Source: Ophiura sarsii (Eukaryota > Echinodermata > Ophiuroidea > Amphilepidida > Ophiuridae). Taken from it: a DNA stretch of 64,000 nt. The first letter of the stretch is position 1, and each line of letters starts with the position of its first letter. The stretch covers positions 14,919,963-14,983,962 of the forward strand of contig CM069449.1 of assembly GCA_035610835.1 (NCBI GenBank). The letters run 5' to 3'. The notes under the pieces were generated by a model. That model was not told the origin of the DNA. It made no database searches and worked only from the letters and a program-made list of their open reading frames with translations. A program made the position numbers and the translations under genes. Below, piece by piece: positions 21,230 through 33,089 of the stretch.

Positions 21230-22995
21230 GAATATTTTAAAGGAATCTTTAATTGGTTAGGCTAACAAATTTGTTTGTTTGTTTGTTCCACGTGTGCGAC
21301 CGACCGTGTACCATGGTGCCAACCGTATTATTTTTCTATTATTTTTTTAAAACAACTTTTTAGCAATTTGAATGGCCAAACGGACCGTTTTATCCATGAT
21401 TTCGTATGACATCTTCAATCTTTATAACACCGTCCCCAATGCGCAATCCTGTGTAACATGATGTTTATAACATGAACTTGGCACCCGCGGGGACTGTGGA
21501 AAGGACTAAATGAAAATTCATTGCACATGCAAGTAATTTCATTTTTATACTAAAAACGCAGTGTGAGAAAATATGAAAAATCTAGTTACGGTTAATATTT
21601 GTTCCCAAAATAATGCTCAACAGCATGAGTATTAATTTCAACATAGTTAGTACGGGAACAAATAGGTTTAGTAATACTTTCACGTATATATTTCTAACAA
21701 ACCTTCAACACAACATTCTTTCGCTTTCTGCAACAATGGCGGCGCGTTTCAAATTCGAAGTTTGCAGAGTTGCAACCAATGCGACAATATTTATGGTCAC
21801 ACACTCACAATTTTGGCCACCCGCGCAGGACACACATATGATGCAGTGTGCTTGTTGCCTTCTGTATTCATTTGAAGCTGAACAAACTATAGGAGCTTAA
21901 CAAGTGCAACATGTTGTGTACAAACCTTCATACCTTATGTTTATTACTGATCCTGATGTATCTATTCAACAATGTGGTGTTGCTTTTGTCAGCACGTTAA
22001 CTCCTCCATATACACATCTTTTTCCTTTGGTATTTTTATATTAGTTTTTTAGTTAAAATTATTTCTTGCTAACCAAACCTACCCATTTTATGTTCATAAA
22101 TAGGCCTACTCTAAATTTGGGTCAATCCAAGCTCTTCCAAGCAATATGCATTTTTTACTTGTTTTATCCATAAACCCTGTCAATAATTATTAGCTAGGTG
22201 GGTGTTGTTCTCACTTGTTTCCACACATCCCTTAGAGAGGAATTATTTTCAAGACGCCCTCGTTTGACTTGCGTGTTGCTTTACTTTTAAAAAAAAGGTG
22301 ATTTTAAGCGGATTCGAACCAGCAGCAGCACAGCAATCTTTGCATTCATAGACAGCGCTCTTATCGATTGAGCTACGGAGGAAACTGCCAGAGTAGCGCA
22401 AGATTATAATCTATAGGTATTACATTCTCAAAATCGATTACTGGTGTCACTATAATAGACGATTTAGTTAGCCGATTTTAACGATCTATACACAAAATTG
22501 CTGAGAAATCGACGAAGCTCAACGCAAGGTACTACATGAAAATTAAATCTGATGAAGACAAATTAGGAAAGTTTAAGCAGCTGCTGTATTTCTTCTGATG
22601 AGCAATTCTCCACGAAAATGTTTTTGCGTTAAAGTTCAGTATTTTCTTCATTCCAATGCGTCAATGATCTAAGATCTATCATTGGTGAATTCTCTAATTT
22701 AATGTCACCTTTCATTGTTTCAACACCTGTAGCGACCTATGTTTATAACATGTAGGCCTGTGGTCGTATAATTGTCATCCATGAATAGCGCCACCAGGCT
22801 CAACACAGCTAAACTTTTTTGTGATAAAAAATCAACAGAGGGCGGTTGCTATTATGTCCCAAATTTCAAATTTCTAAGGGGATGTGTCCATACAACAAAT
22901 ACAAAACCCTCTTTAAGTTTATGTGTGGTATAAAATTGTAACAATTCAACAATATATTTTATTTCCAACCATGCATATAGATTTTTTCAATTTAG
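21230..22995. other. eEF2 pseudogene intron; no gene recognised
   Basis: Non-coding apart from a tRNA-like segment at 22305-22385. An anonymous 95-codon ORF at 21613-21900 has no recognisable domain. Confidence 0.5.
22305..22385 (-). mobile_element. tRNA-like sequence (SINE head or tRNA pseudogene)
   Basis: On the minus strand: TAGCTCAATCGATAAGAGCG, a good A box with a pairing D arm (GCTC/GAGC), and B box GGTTCGAATCC with correct spacing. The anticodon arm pairs poorly and position 33 is not T, so a functional tRNA is unlikely. Confidence 0.55.
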
Positions 22996-23138
22996 AGCGC
23001 CTTGTGTGAGGAAAGCATGTGCGCCGGGGATACGATTCAACTTTCAAAACATGAAAATTCACAGAGATTCAATGCAATGCAAAGGAGGTCAAAATCATAC
23101 TTGCCTGCACAGCCCTGTGCTGTATTCGCCAGCATGCT
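22996..23138 (+). pseudogene. EEF2: eEF2 pseudogene, exon remnant 4 (runs into the gap)
   Basis: Acceptor TTTTTTCAATTTAG ends at 22995. The first frame gives SALCEESM, matching the block that directly follows WATKE in the family and in phase with remnant 3. A second frame continues as GIRFNFQNMKIHRDSMQCK then GGQ, aligning with the conserved loop that carries the diphthamide His. That His is Gln here and neighbours are changed. The alignment ends at the N gap. Confidence 0.8.
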
Positions 23139-23238
23139 NNNNNNNNNNNNNNNNNNNNNNNNNNNNNNNNNNNNNNNNNNNNNNNNNNNNNNNNNNNNNN
23201 NNNNNNNNNNNNNNNNNNNNNNNNNNNNNNNNNNNNNN
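23139..23238. other. Assembly gap (100 N)
   Basis: Exactly 100 N, the conventional length for a gap of unknown size. It cuts the last eEF2 exon remnant. Confidence 0.95.
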
Positions 23239-24455
23239 TGATATTTATAATCAATCATTGTGTAGTATGTGTATGTAACTAATGCAATATTACTAAAAAA
23301 CAGTTTCACTTGAAGCTTTACAGTATAATGCAATAATGATTGAGGTGACTCACACACTCTCATTTATTTGTGCAATATAATTTATAATATTATATAATTT
23401 ATATAATTTACCTTTTGAACATTGTTATGTCATGAATTAATTTGACTGCCTTGTATTATTATTATATCGAGTATTCATTTGAATCATTAGGATTGATATT
23501 AGTTAAATAAATAAACGATGTTTTTATATCAAGACGAACATTCAATAGTAGTGTAGTGTCGTTTTTATTTATCGTGATGATTCAATTTTGAGATTAGGAA
23601 GTAGTGTGATTAAAATATGAAAATACTATGACGAACCCCTACACATATCTTTCTATCAAAAGGTTTTAAAAATATATGTATGGTCTCAAATAAATTGTAT
23701 ATATGTATATTATATACGATAATTATTTCAGCTAGATTGCGGACTTTTAATGTTGTTTATTGCAACATTTTAACATTGGCCTATAAAAAATACATTAGAC
23801 GCAAACTAAAACGGAATTTTGTGTACAGCTAAGGTTAGTGACGTTAATTGTGGATGGCAACGCCACTGTGAAAATACATTGATTTTCCGTAGTCAATGGA
23901 TCGATGTCATATTATAGCAATGCACTATATTCAGCGAATCTATTTTTAAAAATAACCTGCTTAGAATGATCATTTCTGGGAAAATATGACACTACAACAA
24001 ATCTCACACCCCTAGCGATTCCTGATAATAATTATAAAATTCATTGAACTTGTTTTGGTTACGTTTACATCGTGAGCAAGAGGGGGTGCCACGCTTAAGT
24101 ACAGTGTCTATGGGAGCCGCCGCCCGACTATGTGTCAGGGAGCACAACAAAAGGGGCAATTTTGTATCAATAGAATGCAATTGGCACCAATCAATAATAA
24201 GTACTTCTCACGATTGACCTCGCTATTTGACCTTTTCAACTAGACCAAGTTGTGGAATCAGTCAAGCGAATTAATGATCAGGCGTTACGCCTGTGCTCTA
24301 CTCTTCAACAACTCAGTATAATTGGTATCGACATATTTAAATGTAATTGTAATTATAAGTCTTTGAATGAAATGTGTCCACAAGAAAATAAATCACCTGG
24401 AATTATTATACCGTAAGCTTGTTGAATCATGGTTGAAATGTACTAGGCCCTTCAC
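23239..24455. other. No recognised feature
   Basis: AT-rich. No continuation of eEF2 was found after the gap. Confidence 0.5.
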
Positions 24456-25646
24456 ATGTACCTGTGTGAGCTGGGCGGCCCCTTACAGTGTGAAAAATGG
24501 GTGCGGACGGCAGCACACACAGTGGGTCATTTCTCGTCCGTTGAACACGTTCAGGGGACTTTGCCGGTCACCGGAGTTTTGAGCATGCTCAAAACGCCTG
24601 GCAGGTGAGTAAAAACGGTGGCGAACGATGAGAGCTGGTATGAGGACGGTATAAGGACGGCGCACCCGTTCGCGGAACGGATCCGCACAAAAAAAGTGAA
24701 TAAGGCAACAAATTCAAACAAAACATATTAAGCGTCACTCTGGACTTTTTCCAAAAAAAAGACAGCCTGAGGAGGCCCTTCATGGCGGTTCGGCCGGTAC
24801 TCAGTCGTTCCGACCGGTGAGGACCCGGTATGGATGTGGTATGCACACGATGAGGACACGGTAAGAACGGTAAGCTAGAACTATATGAGGCCGGTTTGCC
24901 CGGTACCAGGCCGGTGAGAACCCGGTACAGACCGGTGTAGAATGGTATGGACCGAAGACCCGGTGAGGAGTTGTTATGCACGCATTCGGTGAGAACGGTA
25001 AGCTAGAAATGTATGAGGACGGTGAGCCTGGTATCAGGCCGGTGAGAACTCAGTATAGACCCGGTATATAACGGTATGGACCCGGTGACCAAAAAAAAAT
25101 GCGCCGTCTTAATACCGTCCTCAAACCGGGCTCTCATCGTTCGCCGCCGCTTTTACTCACACGGCAAGAGTTTTGAGCATGCTCAAAATGCCTGCCGGGC
25201 GCGGATGGCCGGCAAAGTCACTTGAACGTATTCAACGGACGGGAAACGGCCTACCGTGTGTCCTCACCGTGTGCCGCCGCCTGCACCAATTTGTATTTTG
25301 TCTTTGTTTTGAGATATTTTTTCTTTGTTTTGAGATATTTTTTCATGAAATTTCACCTTAAAAAAACTTACTTAGGTCACTTTTATTATGTATCTTGTTT
25401 GGCCTGTTTTCAAGATTTCTTGTTTTGTAGCTTTTTATGACATCACAGTCATCATTCACTTATAACTTTTTTTTGTAGTGATCGTAGAAAAATGATCGAA
25501 ACAGTTCTGTAATCAGCATAGTTTTAGGTTTCTTACGATATGAATATCGCCAATATGAAAAAAATGCCACCATGTGGCGGGTTTTCACAGATCGCCTCAC
25601 ATTTGTAAAACGGTAAGGAGCCGGCCAGTTCACACAGATATATGTG
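24456..25646. mobile_element. GC-rich inverted-repeat element with CGGT repeats
   Basis: Ends ACCTGTGTGAGCTGGGCGGC (24459 on) and the complement of CTGTGTGAACTGGCCGGC (about 25620-25640). A second pair of inverted arms lies inside (about 24490-24650 and 25105-25290). It includes the perfect 20-base palindrome GTTTTGAGCATGCTCAAAAC at about 24574, repeated at 25169 with one change. The centre (about 24780-25085) is a degenerate array of ACCGGTGAGGACCCGGTAT-like phrases, unlike the AT-rich surroundings. It has no transposase. Confidence 0.7.
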
Positions 25647-27502
25647 ACTAATACAGAGTTTACCGGAATGTGAGTGAAGCGGCGAGCTTGAGCGCTCACC
25701 TTGTAAAGGGCGGTTTCATGACATTATCAAGGTGGTTCGGCCATTACCCAGGCGTTCTGGCCGGCGAGGACCTGGTGAGGAGGTAGTATGAGCCCGGTTC
25801 CAGGCCGATTAGTACCATAGCTGGGGAGCGGAGGCCCATTCGGTTTTTTTTGGTCCCGGTGTGCTGGCACAGGGAAACATATGCCAAAATGTTCCTTGAA
25901 GTCTGTAGCATACAACCTGAAGTTCATCCTTGCCAACTCGGATGTTAAGTTGACCTTTGGCCTCGATTTAGGGTTTTGTTCGGCTGACTGTTTAGAACAA
26001 AAAAAGTCAATTACAAGTTTAATTGTCGATCAATACTTTTTGACCTATGTCCTTTTGAAAATGACATGTCAGCAAAATCGGCCATATTTTACCGTTTTTC
26101 ACGAAATTGGCCAAAAATGACATGTAATCATTATTTTCACAATATTATTGGCCCTTGGATGATCGGAATATATCTAATATTGCTGGTTAATAGACCTACT
26201 TTGATTTTAAGACAATTATAAAATCTACCGGCAATGTAGTTTCCATAGCAACCACCATTTATGTCTAAATTTCCTCAATTTTGACCAATTTTTGACGTTT
26301 TTGGAAGCCATTTAAGTCTGTTGCCATGACAAAAGCAAACCATTGATGTTCAAAATGTATCTTAATATCAAGTACATTGATATACCAACCTTAAAACATG
26401 GTTTATCACTTCTCAATGAGTTACAATATTTTTTTAAAGGAGAAAAAAGTGGAATTTTGGCCGAATTTGTGAAAAAATTCCCAACAATTTCCTCTTTTTT
26501 TCAAAAGGTCATAAGTCAAAAAATATCGATCGATGATCAAAGTTGTGATTAACTTTTTTGCTCTAAACAGTCAGCCTAACAATATGATATACTTTTTGTG
26601 GTCAATATTTTTTTTTTATAAATGTTTTCCCATGTTAAATTTAATTTTTAATTTTAACGTCCCATTGAAACACATGTGAACTTTGACCCTAAATCGAGAT
26701 CAAAGGTCAACTTAACATCCGAGTTGGCAAGGATGTCTACCTAGGTTATATACTACAGACATCAAGGAACATTTTTCTATATGACTCCCTGTGCCAGCAA
26801 ACAGGGACCGAAAACAATGCGCGCTCCCGAGCTATTTGTATTGGTCACCATTTTTCTGCACTCTCGGCTATAAACAGCTCGTCACCCGATGGAAAGCCAT
26901 AATATCAATATTTTTTAACGATGCCTTTACCAGTGATCCTCTCATTCAATCTTTAAAATTATTTTTTTAGAAAAAAAAGCAGAGATGCAAAAAGTAATAT
27001 TAAGTTACAGATTAATTAAAAAACACCATTAAGGTTGTTCAAAAATTAATGAAATATTAAAAATTAAAAATGCACCAAAAATGCACAAAAGTTGGTTTTT
27101 TTTAATAATATTTTTAAAATTGTTTACTTTTGATGTCTAAGATTGATTTTCAATTTGTATGATAAATTAGGTATTTTTACCAAATCTTGTTGTACGACGT
27201 GCCAATTTCAAAGGAACTTTCTCATTCAAGGAACAATTTGACCTTTGACCCTAAATCGAGGTCAAAGGTCAACTTAACATCCAAGTTGGCAAGGTTGTTT
27301 ACTACAGACATCAAGGAACATGACTCCCTGTGCCAGCAGACCGGGACCAAAAAACCATGCGCGCTCCCCAGCTACCAGAAATGGAACGGTATGAACCCGG
27401 TGACCAAAAAAAAAATGCGGCCGTTGACATTTTTTGCTGATCGTTCATGTTGGACTCTTTTTCTCTCTCCATAAGACGGTAAGGGGCCGCCGAACTCACA
27501 CG
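25647..27502. mobile_element. Second, interrupted copy of the GC-rich element
   Basis: The right end at about 27471-27502 (GTAAGGGGCCGCCGAACTCA) is the complement of the 24456 end with few changes. About 25715-25800 repeats the GGTTCGGCC...GGCCGGCGAGGACC part of the first element. Between them is an AT-rich insertion with inverted arms: about 25849-26010 pairs with about 26560-26830 (TCCTTGCCAACTCGGATGTT and GGCACAGGGA motifs). A third copy of that arm lies at about 27234-27350. Exact nesting order is not resolved. Confidence 0.6.
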
Positions 27503-27544
27503 GATACAGAAATAACAAACATTAATGAAATAAAGATATAGTTA

Positions 27545-28238
27545 TAGTAAATATGGTGGGGTTAAGACGCAACCTGAAATCTAAATCTAGGAATTCTAAG
27601 GATGATAATAATAATATTATCTAATGATTTTGGTCCGATTTATTTCGGCCCGCAGGGCTATGGGAATGTAATACGAAAATTACGTTGTTGGGAGGATATC
27701 GGGAGTGTTTTATTATTTGGAGTTTTGGTGGCTCTGAAAGAGCCGTTGGAATTTTTGTTGAATTATTAAGTAATACGAAAATTACGTTGTTGGGAGGATA
27801 TCGGGAGTGTTTTAGTAAATATGGTGGGTTAAGACGCAACCTGAAATCTAAATCTAGGAATTCTAAGGATGATAATAATAATATTATCTAATGATTATAG
27901 AAAATATGGTGGGGATAAGACGCAACCTGAAATCTAAAACCAGGAATGTACAACAATAAGTTGTACAGAGGAATGAGAGGACATGGATCTTCAACAAACA
28001 TACGTTGTTAAAGGTTTGGGATATAATCCCGGGGGAGTGATAGTCATGCAGAAAAGTAGAGGTTTATTCCGTAAAATGCATGTATTGCGAGTGCCGATAT
28101 GCGTAGTATAATAGAAAATAATAGAAAATAGTATAGTTGCTGTTCATCCCCTTTATATTATCTGGTTGACATATCCTCCCATAAAAATGTTACGAGTACC
28201 ACATAGGCCTACGCATCTTAACCCCACCATATTTACTA
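27545..28238. mobile_element. TA-flanked MITE with internal direct duplications
   Basis: Ends TAGTAAATATGGTGGGGTTA and the complement at 28215-28238, flanked by TA (27543-27544; 28239-28240). Inside, two modules alternate. Module A (AAGACGCAACCTGAAATC ... GATAATAATAATATTATC) occurs at about 27562, 27831 and partly 27915. Module B (TACGAAAATTACGTTGTTGG ... GATATCGGGAGTGTTTTA) occurs at about 27672 and 27776. Confidence 0.8.
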
Positions 28239-29086
28239 TAATAATGCCGAACAAGAAATCCTTTGGACTATAATGACAATATAAAATATAATAGCAAAAC
28301 ATTTAGTCATGTTAGATTATCTAACGTTATTATCATCCATTCCCAAAAAGCTGGATAAATCCAAACATACAAGTTCAAATAAAGACAACCAAAACAGATG
28401 TTTCGTTGTTGAGCTGTTTCTGATATTTCTGTCAAACCAATTTGCCAACATTTCTGATGGGAAAGAAAATTTCCAAATTATAACTTTGTATGGGAGACCA
28501 TTTGGAAAAACGTACCGTCCCGCGCCAATGAAGCAAGGCTAATAGCTTTAAACTGGAACATCTTAAGTAATATATTATATGGATACCCTACAAATATTCT
28601 TTGAAAAAAATTGGAAAAGCAAGTAGCACTATTGTGAAAAGTGCAACAAAAAAGATTACTTAAACACTTCTTGTTTAACTCGTAAGTAGAAAGATATGGT
28701 TAGAAAAAAATACAGAGGAAATACGAAAAACCATTAATATATCTCTTACTGGGATGCTATGTTTGGGTTTTGGTAAGGAAAAGAAAAAGAAAAGAAGGGT
28801 ATAAATAAACTGATTGTAATTGCAAATCTCTGCATAAGTAAATACAAATGTGGGAACACTCAAATTTGAACTTTTTATTTGAAAAAGAATTGAATATAAG
28901 AAAATGGTTAAAGTTATAAAAGCTTACAATATTAAAGAAATGAATTATATTGAATATGCGACCATATACATCTAATTTAAAACGTGTGTTGAATTGTTAC
29001 ATTGTAGACATGAACGTATTTGTAATTATTTAATTGTACTTATACTATAGTGTTAGAAAACAAGTACAAATTATTCCAAGTTATCT
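28239..29086. other. No recognised feature
   Basis: AT-rich, short anonymous ORFs only. Confidence 0.5.
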
Positions 29087-29800
29087 AAAATTTAAATGTG
29101 ATGCTATGTTGCAAATAGGGTGCATATTTCTTGATTCCTTCAACTACTGCCAAAGCTTCAATTTCTGTAACGGTATAACTTCTTTCGGCATTATGTAATG
29201 CTTTACCACCATAAGATATCACACGTTCTTTTCCATCCTGCTTTTCATCCTGCAAAATAAATCCTAGACCTCTACGACTAACATCGGTTTGTAATATACA
29301 TTCAGTGCCATCGAAAACTGTATATGCCAAAATTGGTAGCTCTAACAATTTTCGTTTGAGCGTTCCAAATGCTTCTTGGCAACTTTCATCCCAGACAAAA
29401 GATACGTCTTTCCTAGTCAAATTGGTAAGTGGTTCTTTAATTGTTAACAGAAGTCATTCATGAACTTTCTATAGTATCCCACAAATCCCAATAATGACCT
29501 GACTTCGGCGACTTTGGCAGGAATTGGATAATCTTTTACAATTTATTCTTTTTTCTGCATCTGTTGCTACACCATCTTTGATTACCACGTGACCAAAATA
29601 TTTGACCTCTGTTTGGTCAAACGTATATTATTTGGTTGTCATTTTAGACCTGCTGCGCCAAATTTGCCTTTAATGTTTCATGTGTTTGGAAAAAGAACTA
29701 CTGAATATAATTAAGTAACAGAGAACGAATTTCCAATTAAAACCTCTCAAAAGTGCTTGCATAGCTCGTTGGAAAGTGGCTGGGGCGCTATATAGACCCA
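29087..29800 (-). pseudogene. Ty3/gypsy-type retrotransposon pol relic (RT and RNase H)
   Basis: Read from 29800 down on the minus strand: GLYSAPATFQRAMQALLRGF, then CYL directly followed by IIFSSSF, so the two catalytic Asp of the RT motif are missing. Then YFGHVVIKDGVATDAEK and VAEVRSLLGFVGYYRKFM. In the longest open frame (29420-29085) come WDESCQEAFGTLKRKL and the RNase H motif TDVSRRGLGFILQ with its Asp retained, then YTVTEIEALAVVEGIKKYAP. The copy has at least three frame interruptions and is truncated on both sides. No LTR was found. Confidence 0.9.
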
Positions 29801-29841
29801 TTTATTACCTGGATAGTTACTTTTTTTGATGACTGTATTCT
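29797..29841. repeat. Isolated end of the 30360-30838 MITE family
   Basis: CCATTTATTACCTGGATAGT and the following TACTTTTTTTGATGACT match the right end of the element at 30360-30838 with a few changes. No partner end is present nearby in the correct orientation. Confidence 0.5.
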
Positions 29842-29867
29842 GGTTCGGTTGGTTAGTGCTGTTGGTA

Positions 29868-30176
29868 AGGGACGCACCATTTGATTTTCAGGGAGGGGGG
29901 GGGGGCATGGAAGTTGGGGTCGGGTGGATTTTGTTTTGTTTTTCGCCACAGAAGTAGGCGGCATTTTTTTGTGTTCGCCGCCAAAGGCGGCAAGTTTTTT
30001 GTTGTTCCTTACATTGAGTTGGGTGAGTTATCTTCTTTTTTTTTACTCAGCAGTGGGTCATATTTTTTTTTCCTGGTTGGTGGGCAATTTTTTTTCTTCC
30101 CTGGATGGGATAGCGGGCAAAGTTTTTGTTTTTATAACTTCCATGTCCCTCCCCCTTGAGTATCTAATGAAGCGTC
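29868..30176. mobile_element. Short inverted-repeat element with G/T-rich interior
   Basis: Left end GGGACGCACCATTTGATTTT, right end complement of GGGACGCTTCATTAGAT. The start resembles about 51814 (GGGGTACACCATTTGATTTT). The interior has long G and T runs that create spurious open frames on both strands. Confidence 0.55.
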
Positions 30177-30359
30177 CCTGGCTGTGGTGGAGGAGGGGGA
30201 TAGGATGGAGGTGGCGGAGGATAGAGTCGCCTTGAATCAAGGTTACTTATGGACATGTATACACACTATTTGACTCTAGTTTAGAGTTGTCCTATGCAAT
30301 GTTAAACATCGCGCCGCATGATGATTGATTTCAATGATATGCATTTGCAATGATACACA

Positions 30360-30838
30360 GTCCTAAATAAGTAACTGACCAGGTAATAAATGTGCTCTAT
30401 AAAAGTACAGCTCATATGTAAAAACATTACATTATAAAGATGTAAAGATTGTTCTCCTTACTTTTACAAGTGAAGATTAAATAAATATCATGCCCAAAAC
30501 CAAAATAAATTCCTTTTTTTAATGTTAACATTGTGTTCTTTTACGCGTAGCCTTAGACTGGCAACATGCAGATTATTGATCCACTGATAGTAAAATGAGG
30601 GTTGGGGATCCTTCAATTGATGAATGCAGCCTATACACATACCTGCCAGACTGTCATGCGTGTTCAAAACCCAAGTGTTAAAATGTAAACTGAAATTAAC
30701 CGATCTTCGTGACCAATATCTCAACATAAAGACGAGACATTTTCATTACAGCTTTATAATTTAATATGTTTACGTAAGAGCTATAGTTTTCGAGTTAAGA
30801 GTACATTTATCACCTGGTCAGTTACTTATTTTGAGGAC
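30360..30838. mobile_element. MITE with about 33-bp inverted ends
   Basis: Left GTCCTAAATAAGTAACTGAC followed by CAGGTAATAAATGT; the right end to 30838 is the complement with two small changes. It has no ORF of note. Target duplication not clear. Confidence 0.75.
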
Positions 30839-31518
30839 TTTTAGTACAATGGGTTAATGCATTGGAATGGAATGTAGTGAATACAATGCAACAATTGTGT
30901 TCCACTGCCTAAACACTTTTATATCCTTGATTGGCCGGTCATATATTCTCCAATTCCTCAAATATGCAGGCCGTTGGTCATGCCCTAAAGCGCTGTTTTG
31001 ACGTTAATCCCAAACGTGATCTTCACGCTTTATATAGTCAACAATGACAGTAAACTAACAGTAACAGCCAGACAAACAGACATTTGATGGCCCCAGGGTA
31101 TTTGGTTACAAAAGTACGAAGGCAGTGAAACATGCAATACAGTCCATAGTGTCAAATGTCACTTTTTCATTAATTTTGCTATGATTGAGCTGAGGTACAA
31201 TTTCGGCTTTAAATCAGCTGAAACAAAGTTGCCATCTTTGTACTATTGACCGTCATAAATACCATGATCTCTTGCCAAATGAACCGACAGAGGCATTCTC
31301 AACCGCCATCTTCAAAAGACCTTGAAAATGACATCTAGTTGCAAAGATGAATACAAAAATGAAGAAACACACTTTGGGATCTCAGGCAGAGACGTGTACG
31401 AAATCATTTACAGTGATTTAGGAATGCTAAAACTGTTGTGCACAGTGGTATTGTTGAAGTTTTATTACTTAAAACGCCACATTAATAATCGCTATCAACC
31501 CTTCACCATTCATAAAGG
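30839..31518. other. No recognised feature
   Basis: No gene or repeat structure was recognised. A 74-codon ORF at 31322-31546 shows no known domain. Confidence 0.45.
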
Positions 31519-31850
31519 CCCGTATTCATACTCGTACGTACTTTAACGCGGTTTAAACTAAACACGCGTTTAACATTGACTTTAAACACATCATTTAACT
31601 ATACACAATTCTCAGAATTTTTTAAAACTTAAACACGAGTCTAACTCACTGAAAGGCGCACCAACTATATGCCATGAATGATTACTCAACCGTGTCCGGT
31701 GAAAGTTTACATTCAGCTCAGATCGTCCCTCTAGTGTTATGCACGTGCATATGTGTAATTCGGTCGATATAACTCAGTTAGGCCACACTAAATTGAATAC
31801 ATGTAAACAGTGAACGTACGTACTCAGGGGACGAGATTTGCGGAGTTTAA

Positions 31851-32160
31851 GGGGGTGTGGACCCTCAGGTATGGCCTCCATAAAACTGCCATAACTTCTT
31901 CAGTATTCATTTAATCTATATAAAAGTATTCTTTTTTTGCAGGAAAGGGTTCAATGAATCCAACAATGCTCATGAAATTGACCATTTTGGAGAAAATGAT
32001 AAAAAACACGTTCTTTCACCCATTTTAGGTTTGGAAAAGATAACTAAAATTAGATTGTGTCAAATTTTAGTTTTATTATAATCCTGATAACATTCCCTAG
32101 GAATCTTTTTTTTAATAATGAAGCAGTTACGGCAGTTTAACGGTGGTTATGCTGAGCCGC
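31851..32160. mobile_element. TTAA-type inverted-repeat element (family U), with C run
   Basis: The left end after TTAA (31847-31850) reads GGGGGTGTGGACCCTCAGG. The interior ATTCATTTAATCTATATAAA, GGGTTCAATGAATCCAA and GAAATTGACCATTTTGGAG match 34246-34557. The right end is overwritten by a C run of about 45 bases (32161-32206). Related half at 42053-42213. Confidence 0.65.
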
Positions 32161-32674
32161 CCCCCCCCCCCCTCTCCCTCCCCCCCCCCCCCCCCCCCCC
32201 CCCCCACCTCTCCTCCTTAATTGACCCAATTTGTTTGAACAAAGCTAACAAACATAATTTTGAGTTAAAAATGCCCAAATCACTTGATGAAGATGTTAAG
32301 ACACTAATTAATTGATTTTTTTTTTTAACCTAATCCAATATTTTTTGAAATTTTGACAAAAAAGTGTAAAAAAAAAATCAAAAAAATCGTCCCTTCATTA
32401 GTATCTTAACATCATTATAAAGTGATTTTAAAATTATTTTTGTTAGCTTTGTTCAAAAAAAATTGGGTCAAAAAAGTGAATTTTGTGATTTTCTCAAAAA
32501 ATCTACTTTTTTGGTCAAAATTGACGCCAAATTTGGATTCTCTGATCCATTTCCTTTCCAAAATGTATATTTTTATATACATTTTATTAATAGTTCAATA
32601 ATTACAGCACTCCCTGTAAGTCCCCCCTTAAAAGATAAACTCGCGTTTAGAGTTTAGTTAGTCACGGTTTCAAG

Positions 32675-33048
32675 CAGTGGCGTAACTAGGTTATTGATAT
32701 TGGGGGGTGGAAATGAAATTAAATCGACAAGATTGTTCTGAATGAAGAAATGCGCGCGCAGCGATTTGTTTGACTTTACACTTATTTTTGGCAAGATTGA
32801 GTTACATTTTGGCTCTAAAAATCTTTTTGCATTTTTGGGACACATAGGCCTATGCGTGCTTGCGCGCGAACAATTTTCATCTGTGTACTCTTGACCATCA
32901 TAATTCCATGATTCCTCTTGTCAAATGAACCGACAGTGCCTATCTCAACCGACACAACGTCAATATTGGGGGCGATCCCCCCCCCCCCCCCCCTCGCCCC
33001 CCCCCCCCCCCCCCCCCCCCCCCCCCATCCATTCTGGTTACGCCACTG
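32675..33048. mobile_element. hAT-type MITE with long C run
   Basis: Ends CAGTGGCGTAACTAGG and the complement of CAGTGGCGTAACCAG. The flanking 8-mers GTTTCAAG and GTTTTAAG agree at seven of eight bases. The C run (about 32979-33026) lies just inside the right end. Confidence 0.85.
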
Positions 33049-33089
33049 GTTTTAAGCTAAAACCGCGTTTAGTACGAGAAAGAACGGCC

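Larger units (their letters stand above)
16651..23138 (+). pseudogene. EEF2: Elongation factor 2 pseudogene with retained introns (fragmentary)
   Basis: Intact eEF2 is the cytosolic GTPase that drives ribosomal translocation. Four blocks in correct order and strand match it: the G-domain segment around the G3 motif, a domain III/IV segment (CVSYKETI), the domain IV block with [17 protein letters not shown], and the ALCEES block leading to the diphthamide loop. Each block keeps a plausible AG acceptor, and three keep GT donors, so this is a duplicated gene, not a processed copy. The large middle of the protein (several hundred codons) is absent between 16837 and 19426, which holds only repeats. 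Frameshifts, a stop, loss of the G3 His (DSPGY for DSPGH) and a diphthamide-position change show that it is dead. The 3' end is lost in the gap. Confidence 0.9.
31519..33089. mobile_element. Inverted-repeat element with two nested elements
   Basis: Left GGCCCGTATTCATACTCGTA with ACGCGGTTTAAAC; right (about 33060-33089) ACCGCGTTTAGTACGAG and AACGGCC in inverted orientation. Nested inside are a family U element (31851-32160) and a hAT MITE (32675-33048), so this is the oldest of the three. Confidence 0.6.

Noticed and set aside
22305..22385. Functional tRNA gene
   Set aside because: A and B boxes are good, but the anticodon arm does not pair and position 33 is not T.
23002..23363. ORFs spanning the N gap
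   Set aside because: Their length depends on unknown bases. Only the part before the gap has support, as eEF2 remnant 4.
29870..30235. Two 90-100-codon + strand ORFs
   Set aside because: Both are rich in Phe and Gly from T and G runs inside a short inverted-repeat element.
32118..32315. Proline-rich ORF
   Set aside because: Translation of a C run at a MITE edge. The same applies to ORFs at 62555-63025 and 19707-19889.
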